This document shows, one piece after another, positions 1 to 5,454 of a DNA stretch of 5,454 nt. The notes below the pieces were generated by a model that was not told the origin of the DNA, did no database searches, and saw only the letters and a program-made list of their open reading frames with translations. Numbering within the stretch: position 1 is the stretch's first letter; every line of letters begins with the position of its first letter. Where the stretch lies: positions 1-5,454 of the forward strand of contig CAIZHL010000411.1 in NCBI GenBank assembly GCA_903932755.1, in the 5' to 3' direction. The stretch is from an uncultured beta proteobacterium. Its GTDB lineage: Bacteria; Pseudomonadota; Gammaproteobacteria; Burkholderiales; Rhodocyclaceae. Made by a program: the position numbers and the translations under genes.

Positions 1-521
1 GCCAGCACTTCGCTGCGCTGGGTCAGCCAGCCCAGCACGAGCTTTTTCAACACCGGTTCGCGGCCCGGTGAACTCAGGCCCTTGCCGTGCACGATGCGTA
101 CGCAGCGGTGGCCGCGGTCGCGGCATTCCCTCAGGAAGCTGACGACGGCGGCACGCGCCTCATCGCGGTTCAGGCCATGCAGGTCGAGTTTTTCCTGCGT
201 CACCCAGCGGCCGCGGCGCAGGTCGCGCAGCCAGGTTTTCGGCAGGCTGTCGCGCCGCCACGCGGCTTCGTCGCCGCCTTCGAGATAGAGGTCGATCAGC
301 ACCGGGCCGTGCAGGGATTCGGTCAGCGCAGCGGCTTCGTCAAACAGGTGCTGGCGCGGAATCGCCGGTGGCAACGGCGGTTCGTGATGGACGCGGTCCC
401 ATTGCAGGGGTTTGACGTCGGCCACCGCCGCGCGAAATGCGGTGCGCTCTTCGGCGCTTGGAACTGCCGGAGTGGTTCGAAGGGTGCGAACGGGTCGCTT
501 GGCCACGGCGGGCGGGACCAT
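1..521 (-). CDS. Smr-domain (Smr/MutS family) protein, C-terminal end cut off by window edge
   Basis: The reading frame gives 173 codons from ATG 521-519 to the left edge with no stop. The C-terminal half is a clear Smr domain. The LDLHGL motif sits at residues 112-117 and the second signature, VHGKG, at 144-148, followed by PVLKKLVLGWL, the usual helix before the end of the domain. Ahead of the domain, a charged N-terminal part (FRAAVADVKPL at about 29-39) and LRDLRRGRW near residue 100 match the layout of the stand-alone SmrA/SmrB proteins of about 180-200 residues, not MutS2. Family knowledge: stand-alone Smr proteins are nucleases, and E. coli SmrB cleaves mRNA at collided ribosomes. Which activity applies here is not shown. 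About 20-50 residues are probably missing. The gene follows trxB in the same direction after 49 nt. The start is uncertain: no Shine-Dalgarno sequence precedes ATG 521, GTG 530 or GTG 506, and the frame opens after a TGA at 566-564. Confidence 0.87.
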   Translation of the reverse strand, partial: MVPPAVAKRPVRTLRTTPAVPSAEERTAFRAAVADVKPLQWDRVHHEPPLPPAIPRQHLFDEAAALTESLHGPVLIDLYLEGGDEAAWRRDSLPKTWLRDLRRGRWVTQEKLDLHGLNRDEARAAVVSFLRECRDRGHRCVRIVHGKGLSSPGREPVLKKLVLGWLTQRSEVL

Positions 522-522
522 G

Positions 523-561
523 CGGGGCACGGCCGGAGCAACGCGCTCCGGCCGTGCCCCG
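523..561. repeat. Perfect 17-bp inverted repeat between trxB and the smr gene
   Basis: The arms are 523-539 and 545-561, fully complementary (CGGGGCACGGCCGGAGC and its reverse complement), with a 5-base loop at 540-544. The structure starts 9 nt after the trxB stop (TAG, 573-571) and ends one base before the likely smr ATG (521). There is no T-run after either arm, so it is not a textbook intrinsic terminator. It could stabilise the trxB 3' end, pause transcription, or hold the smr initiation region in a stem. The pairing is seen directly; the function is inferred. Confidence 0.85.
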
Positions 562-570
562 GGTCATGGT

Positions 571-1559
<989 letters not shown>

Positions 1560-1602
1560 TCGAGTGGACCATGGCCTGACTTCCGGGGCCCGCCATCGCC
1601 CG

Positions 1603-1657
1603 GCAAGTGTGAAATTCGTCATAATCCCAAGCACTTGCTTTAAGCGTGAACCACTTG
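1603..1657. promoter_or_regulatory. Cluster of CACTTG half-sites, possible operator in the divergent intergenic region
   Basis: GCAAGTG (1603-1609) and CACTTGC (1632-1638) form a 7-bp inverted repeat with a 22-nt gap, and a further CACTTG lies at 1652-1657, exactly 20 bp after the second copy. A CATAAT hexamer (1620-1625, plus strand) sits in the middle of the inverted pair. It could be a -10 box for the TPS operon, but no -35 was found at the right distance. A regulator binding these sites could affect either divergent gene. Repeats of this length can arise by chance. Confidence 0.3.
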
Positions 1658-1688
1658 ATCATGGTAGGCTTGCGTTCCATCGAGCGGC

Positions 1689-1695
1689 GAGGTGA
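1689..1695 (+). promoter_or_regulatory. Ribosome binding site deciding the TpsB start
   Basis: GAGGTGA is a 7-base match to the anti-Shine-Dalgarno sequence and lies 5 nt before GTG 1701. The alternative in-frame GTG at 1692 lies inside this motif and has nothing comparable upstream, so 1701 is the better start. Confidence 0.7.
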
Positions 1696-1700
1696 GACCG

Positions 1701-3476
1701 GTGCTTTGGCCCAGGCAAAGCCTGTTTTTTGTTACCTGTTTTTCACTTTCGGCATTGGGTCGCGGCTTTGTCGCGCTTGTTTTCCTGCTGGTTCCGGTCA
1801 GCCTTGTATGGGCGCAGTCGACGGGCCGGCCGTTTTCTGAGGGGACCCTGAAAAAACTGAACGAGCTTGATGAACAGCCCGCCAGGACCGACGTTCCGGC
1901 AGCCAAAGCCGCAGAGCCGGTCACGTCGTCCGCAACTCCCGCAGTGGAAACCCCGCAAGCGAGCGAGGCATCATTGCGCTTTGACATCACGCAATTCATC
2001 GCCCACGGCAACACGCTGATCCCGCAGTCCCGGGTCGATGAACTGCTGGTTTCCTTCACCGGCCCCGGGCGCGATTTCGGAACCGTGCAGCAGGCCCTGG
2101 ACGCGCTCGAAAAGGCCTATGCCGCGGCGGGTTTCAGCGCCATTCAGGTCCTGCTGCCGGAGCAGACGCTCGAGTCCGGCGCGGTGCACTTCCTCGTGGT
2201 CGAGAGCCGGCTGGCAAACATCGTGGTTCAGGGCAACACGCATTTCAGCAGCGAGAACTACAAGCGTTCTCTGACGTCGCTGGAGGTCGGCAGCACCCCG
2301 AACTTCGACAATCTGGTCGATAACCTGCGGGTGGTCAACGAGAATCCCGCCAAGCAGGCGACGGTGGTGATGCGCGCGGGCGCCAACGAGGGCGAGCTTG
2401 ATGCCCTGGTCAAGACCAGCGACCAGTCGCCGCTGTGCTATGCGCTGACCTTCGACAACACCGGCAACATTTCCACCGGGTCCTACCGCATCGGGGCGGC
2501 GGTGCAGTACGCCAATCTTTTCGATCGCGACCATGTCATCAGCTTTCAGGGGATCACGTCGCCGACCAAGCCTGAAAAGGTCAGCATTTTCGGCCTGGGT
2601 TACCAGGCGCCGATCTATTCGACGAACGGCATGTTCGGAATGTTCCTCGGCTATTCGGACGTCGATTCCGGCCAGGTGAGCACCGGCGGCGGCAAGTACA
2701 ACATTTCGGGTGCCGGCACCGTGTTCGGCATGCGTTACGCGCAATTCCTCCCCAAGCGCGGCGACTGGGAGCACAAGGTGGTCGTCGGCTTCGATTGGCG
2801 GGCGTATCAGAACAACGTGACCGTCGTCAACGGCACGACCAAGCTCGTGCCCGATGTCACGGTCCATCCGGTCAGCATCGTCTGGCAGGGCACGGAAAAG
2901 AAGGCGGATTCCGAGCTGTCAGCCTATCTCGGCGTCTCGCGCAACATACCCGGAGGCACCGACGGCACCGACGCGCAGTTCCAGTCGCTCGGCGGCCGGC
3001 CCGGCGCCACGGCGGATTACAAAATATGGCGCTACGGCTTCAATTACCAGAAGGCCTTCACCGGTGACTGGGCGATGCGTACCAACCTCACCGGCCAGTA
3101 CACCAACCAGATGCTGGTGACCGCCGAAATGTTCGGCGTCGGCGGCGCGGACTCGGTGCGCGGTTTCCTCGAGCGCGAGCACTCCAACGACACCGGGCAT
3201 CGCGGCAGCTTCGAGGTCTATTCTCCGGACGTCGGCCGGCAGATGTCCGACCTGTTGAAGTTCCGCGTCCTCGGTTTCTATGACTACGGCTATGTCAGGC
3301 GCATCACCCCGGCCCCGGGTGAAATTTCTTCCATCAGCATTGCCAGCGTCGGCTTCGGCATCAGGGCCGGCCTGGGCAGCGACACCACCGTCCGCCTCGA
3401 TTACGCCAAGGTCGTGGACAGTTCGCCGTCCTCCCGCGGCATGCGCATGCATGGGATGCTGACCTATGTCTTCTAG
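1701..3476 (+). CDS. Two-partner secretion outer-membrane transporter, FhaC/ShlB/HecB family (TpsB)
   Basis: This is the outer-membrane pore that recognises and exports its partner TpsA. From GTG 1701 it has 591 codons, usual for the family. A signal peptide covers about residues 1-38 (hydrophobic core FVALVFLLVPVSLVWA, likely cut before QS). A Pro/Ala-rich linker (39-92) includes GTLKKLNELDEQ, which may correspond to the plug helix of FhaC. Two POTRA domains follow: about 93-169 (RFDITQFIAHGNTLIP to VHFLVVES) and 170-245 (ANIVVQGNTHFSSENY onward). The barrel starts near YALTFDNTGN (247-256). The conserved loop-6 motif VRGF is at 486-489, inside MFGVGGADSVRGFLERE. The protein ends in LTYVF; a C-terminal Phe is the usual Bam-complex signal. 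No frameshift or missing motif is seen. It overlaps the following tpsA gene by 11 nt, which fits an operon. The substrate is inferred from that adjacency. Confidence 0.93.
   Translation: MLWPRQSLFFVTCFSLSALGRGFVALVFLLVPVSLVWAQSTGRPFSEGTLKKLNELDEQPARTDVPAAKAAEPVTSSATPAVETPQASEASLRFDITQFIAHGNTLIPQSRVDELLVSFTGPGRDFGTVQQALDALEKAYAAAGFSAIQVLLPEQTLESGAVHFLVVESRLANIVVQGNTHFSSENYKRSLTSLEVGSTPNFDNLVDNLRVVNENPAKQATVVMRAGANEGELDALVKTSDQSPLCYALTFDNTGNISTGSYRIGAAVQYANLFDRDHVISFQGITSPTKPEKVSIFGLGYQAPIYSTNGMFGMFLGYSDVDSGQVSTGGGKYNISGAGTVFGMRYAQFLPKRGDWEHKVVVGFDWRAYQNNVTVVNGTTKLVPDVTVHPVSIVWQGTEKKADSELSAYLGVSRNIPGGTDGTDAQFQSLGGRPGATADYKIWRYGFNYQKAFTGDWAMRTNLTGQYTNQMLVTAEMFGVGGADSVRGFLEREHSNDTGHRGSFEVYSPDVGRQMSDLLKFRVLGFYDYGYVRRITPAPGEISSISIASVGFGIRAGLGSDTTVRLDYAKVVDSSPSSRGMRMHGMLTYVF
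1703..1730 (+). terminator. Terminator-like hairpin with T6 tract and competing hairpin at the 5' end of the TpsB gene
   Basis: CAGGC (1712-1716), loop AAA, GCCTG (1720-1724), then six T (1725-1730) form a minimal intrinsic terminator with a 5-bp stem. An alternative stem pairs GCTTTG (1703-1708) with CAAAGC (1716-1721) around a 7-nt loop and excludes the first. A translating ribosome on GTG 1701 would also block the terminator stem. The layout is that of an attenuator, but the stem is short and the T-run also encodes the hydrophobic signal peptide (LFF), so chance is a real alternative. Confidence 0.3.
3439..3450. repeat. 12-bp perfect palindrome GCATGCGCATGC near the end of the TpsB gene
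   Basis: The sequence equals its own reverse complement. It lies in codons for Gly-Met-Arg-Met-His, 15 nt before the tpsA ATG. No function can be assigned; it may simply reflect codon choice. Confidence 0.4.
3453..3456 (+). promoter_or_regulatory. Weak ribosome binding site of the TpsA gene
   Basis: GGGA lies 9 nt before ATG 3466, inside the 3' end of the TpsB gene. Later in-frame ATGs (3535 and 3571) have no Shine-Dalgarno at useful spacing. The weak site and 11-nt gene overlap suggest that ribosomes finishing TpsB help start TpsA. Confidence 0.45.
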
Positions 3477-5454
3477 AACCGCTCCGCGAAAAGACCTGCC
3501 GCAGCGGACATCCCCTGCGCTGCGCGAACCGCGCATGGCGGCCGGCGGGCAAGGCCTGCGCCTGACGCGGATGTCGTTTGCGCTGGCCGCGGCATTCTCC
3601 TCCCTTGCCCTGGGCAATCCGCTGAACCCGACCGTGGTGGCGGGCAGCGCCACCTTCCAGAACACCGCCAATGCGCTGACGGTGACCAACACCAACGGCA
3701 CGGTTATCAACTGGAAGTCGTTTTCCATCGGCTCGGGCGAGATCACCCGCTTCATCCAGTCGAATGCCGCAAGCCAGGTCCTGAACCGGGTCACCGGCGG
3801 CAATCCAAGCCTGATCCTGGGCGCGCTGCAGTCCAACGGGCGCGTGTTCCTGATCAACCAGAACGGTGTCGCCTTCGGTCCGGGCGCCCAGGTCGACGTG
3901 GGCGGGCTGGTGGTGTCTTCGCTGGGCCTGTCGAACGCGGACTTTGCGGCGGGCCGGCTCAATTTCACGCAGCAGGAAGGCGCCGGCAGCATCATCAACC
4001 AGGGGCTGATCCGCACCGCGAGCGGCGGACTGGTCGCGCTGGTCGCACCCAACATCGAGAATCACGGCGTCATCCAGGCGCCGAACGGCGACGTGATTCT
4101 CGCCGCCGGCAAGAGCGCGAACCTGGTCGATTTGCAGCGGCCGCAGATCCAGGTCGAAGTAAATGCGGACGACAACAAGGCGCTCAACGTCGGGCAGCTG
4201 GTGGGCCGCAACATCGGCATTTATGCCGGCGCCATCCGGCATTCCGGAGTCGCCAGCGCGACCACCGCGTCACTGGATGCTCAGGGACGCGTGGTGTTCA
4301 AGGCTGCGGGCGACACGCTGGTGTCGGGTACGGTCAGTGCCGGAAATTCGGCCGGGGCCGGTGGGCGCGTCGAGATTCTCGGCAACCGCGTCGGCCTGCT
4401 CGACGGCGCCCGTGTCGATGCGTCGGGTGCTACCGGCGGCGGCACGGTGCTGGTTGGCGGTGATTTCCACGGCGACAACCCGGAGGTCCTGAACGCACAA
4501 CGCACTACGGTAATGGATGATGTCCGCATTACCGCCGATGCCCTGGTTTCAGGTGATGGCGGCAAGGTCGTGGTCTGGGCCGACGACCAGACCGTCTATC
4601 GCGGCAGCGTTAGTGCGCGCGGCGGTGCCAGTTCCGGCGACGGCGGGTTCGTCGAAATTTCCGGCAAGCAGACCCTGGTCTATCGCGGCAGCGTCGATAC
4701 CCGTGCCCCGCAGGGCGCGACGGGTACCCTGCTACTCGATCCGGCGAGCATCGTCATCCAGGGGGGAGCCGGCGACGGTTCCGATCCGGGGACGGAGGTC
4801 GACAACATCAATACCGGCAATCCTGACGGCACGGTGCTGTTTGCCGATGCGCCCCTCACCTACACGGTGACGCAGGAGGAGATTGAAGGCACCGCCAACA
4901 ATATCGTGCTCGAGGCGGCAGACGGCATTACCGTGACGGGCACCTTTACCGGCAACCTGGTGACGGTCCAGTCCGGCAACAGCCTGACCCTGCGTACGCG
5001 CAATGACTTGTCGGATGGCACGCCGGCCGGAATCGATCTGACCGGAAGTTCCGCCGGCGCGGCCCTCGAGTTCAGGACACAAGGTACCGGCTCGATCCTG
5101 ATCGAAACCGGCACAAGTTCCACCCCGCAGGCGGCTCCGATCTCCACGGGCAAGCTGACGGCTGCCGGCAGCGGCAGCATCACGCTGATTGGCACGGGTC
5201 CGGTGACGGTATCGGGCGCACTGGCCACGGGAGACATCGCCGCCGACGGCACAACCGGCGCGATTTCCGTTACGTCCTCGTTGAGCAGCGTGGTCCTCAA
5301 TTCCAACCTGACAACGGGCAGCGCGACCGCGAGCGACTTGGGTTCCGCTCAAAGCCCGGTGAGCGGGAATATTTCGGTGTCCGCCGCCACGGGCATTTCC
5401 GGCTCCGGCATCCTCAAGACCGGGAACGTAAGCCTGAACGGTACGGGAGGGGGC
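3466..5454 (+). CDS. Large filamentous-haemagglutinin-like exoprotein (TpsA), 3' end beyond window
   Basis: A frame open for 663 codons from ATG 3466 to the right edge encodes the N-terminal part of a secreted TPS exoprotein, probably an adhesin. Residues 1-35 are strongly basic (eight Arg/Lys). MSFALAAAFSSLALG (36-50) forms the signal-peptide core, cut near NPLNP. The haemagglutination-activity (TPS) domain follows: INWKSFSIG (81-89), NRVTGG (107-112) and NQNGV (131-135, where FHA-type proteins usually have NPNGI). This domain binds TpsB POTRA domains. The rest is Gly/Ser/Thr/Val-rich with beta-helix-like rungs, including GGRVEILGNRV, GGKVVVWADDQTVYRGSV, GGFVEISGKQTLVYRGSV and the LLLDPASIVIQ segment (422-432) common in these adhesins. 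No cysteine occurs in the visible part. Overlap with the transporter gene indicates co-expression. Adhesin versus contact-dependent toxin cannot be settled because the C-terminus is missing. Confidence 0.92.
   Translation, partial: MSSRTAPRKDLPQRTSPALREPRMAAGGQGLRLTRMSFALAAAFSSLALGNPLNPTVVAGSATFQNTANALTVTNTNGTVINWKSFSIGSGEITRFIQSNAASQVLNRVTGGNPSLILGALQSNGRVFLINQNGVAFGPGAQVDVGGLVVSSLGLSNADFAAGRLNFTQQEGAGSIINQGLIRTASGGLVALVAPNIENHGVIQAPNGDVILAAGKSANLVDLQRPQIQVEVNADDNKALNVGQLVGRNIGIYAGAIRHSGVASATTASLDAQGRVVFKAAGDTLVSGTVSAGNSAGAGGRVEILGNRVGLLDGARVDASGATGGGTVLVGGDFHGDNPEVLNAQRTTVMDDVRITADALVSGDGGKVVVWADDQTVYRGSVSARGGASSGDGGFVEISGKQTLVYRGSVDTRAPQGATGTLLLDPASIVIQGGAGDGSDPGTEVDNINTGNPDGTVLFADAPLTYTVTQEEIEGTANNIVLEAADGITVTGTFTGNLVTVQSGNSLTLRTRNDLSDGTPAGIDLTGSSAGAALEFRTQGTGSILIETGTSSTPQAAPISTGKLTAAGSGSITLIGTGPVTVSGALATGDIAADGTTGAISVTSSLSSVVLNSNLTTGSATASDLGSAQSPVSGNISVSAATGISGSGILKTGNVSLNGTGGG
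4594..4694 (+). repeat. Paired YRGSV repeat, 84-bp period, within the TpsA gene
   Basis: The 17-base string GTCTATCGCGGCAGCGT occurs at 4594-4610 and again at 4678-4694, exactly 84 bp (28 codons) apart. The encoded units begin QTVYRGSVSARG and TLVYRGSVDTRA. Strict in-frame spacing and near-identical residues fit successive beta-helix coils that arose by duplication. Only two copies are visible. Confidence 0.6.

Noticed and set aside
1627..1640. Short dyad AAGCA-CT-TGCTT in the intergenic region, considered as a terminator
   Set aside because: A 2-nt loop cannot form a stable hairpin and no T-tract follows; at most it is part of the CACTTG half-site cluster.
1646..1840. Plus-strand GTG frame of 64 codons at the start of the TPS operon, considered as a leader peptide
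   Set aside because: It has no ribosome binding site, overlaps the TpsB gene in another frame, and its hydrophobic look comes from the T-rich signal-peptide DNA.
1971..2867. Minus-strand frame of 298 codons inside the TpsB gene
   Set aside because: Antisense shadow rich in Arg/His/Val; the plus strand has POTRA and barrel motifs throughout.
2919..4242. Two overlapping long minus-strand frames across the TpsB-TpsA junction
   Set aside because: Both are antisense to well-supported domains and show no motif; they run across a gene junction without any signal of their own.
4732..5352. Minus-strand frame of 206 codons opposite the TpsA repeat region
   Set aside because: Composition is explained by the complement of Gly/Thr/Ser codons; no start signal or domain.

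Overview
The window comes from a GC-rich (well over 60% by eye) Gram-negative bacterium, most likely a betaproteobacterium. The evidence is an outer-membrane two-partner secretion (TPS) pair, a classical low-molecular-weight thioredoxin reductase, and a trxB-smr gene pair of the kind I recall from betaproteobacterial chromosomes. The taxonomic call is an inference, since no rRNA or other marker is present.

Left part, minus strand (1-1521): a housekeeping pair reads leftwards. trxB (thioredoxin reductase, complete) comes first. It is followed after 49 nt by a gene for an Smr-domain protein whose C-terminal end runs off the left edge. The short gap between them is almost filled by a perfect 17-bp inverted repeat that ends one base before the likely smr start codon.

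Middle (1522-1700): a divergent intergenic region of about 180 bp. It holds a TATAAT box for trxB, a mirrored CATAAT box facing the other way, and three CACTTG/CAAGTG half-sites. The ribosome binding site (GAGGTGA) of the rightward gene decides its start at GTG 1701. Just inside that gene lies a terminator-like hairpin with a T6 tract, plus a competing hairpin, which resembles an attenuator.

Right part, plus strand (1701-5454): a TPS operon. The first gene encodes an FhaC/ShlB-family outer-membrane transporter (TpsB) with signal peptide, two POTRA domains, a 16-strand-type barrel, a VRGF loop motif and a C-terminal Phe. Its last codons overlap by 11 nt the start of the second gene. That gene encodes a large secreted filamentous-haemagglutinin-like exoprotein (TpsA), with its N-terminal secretion domain and the beginning of a repetitive beta-helical, cysteine-free region; it stays open to the right edge for 663 codons. 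TpsB would recognise the TPS domain of TpsA in the periplasm and export it across the outer membrane, probably as an adhesin.

I see no CRISPR, tRNA, rRNA, insertion sequence or integrase. The protein families are all known ones. The less ordinary signals are the regulatory-looking structures around the two gene starts, the long basic N-terminus of TpsA, and the placement of a TPS operon directly beside trxB.
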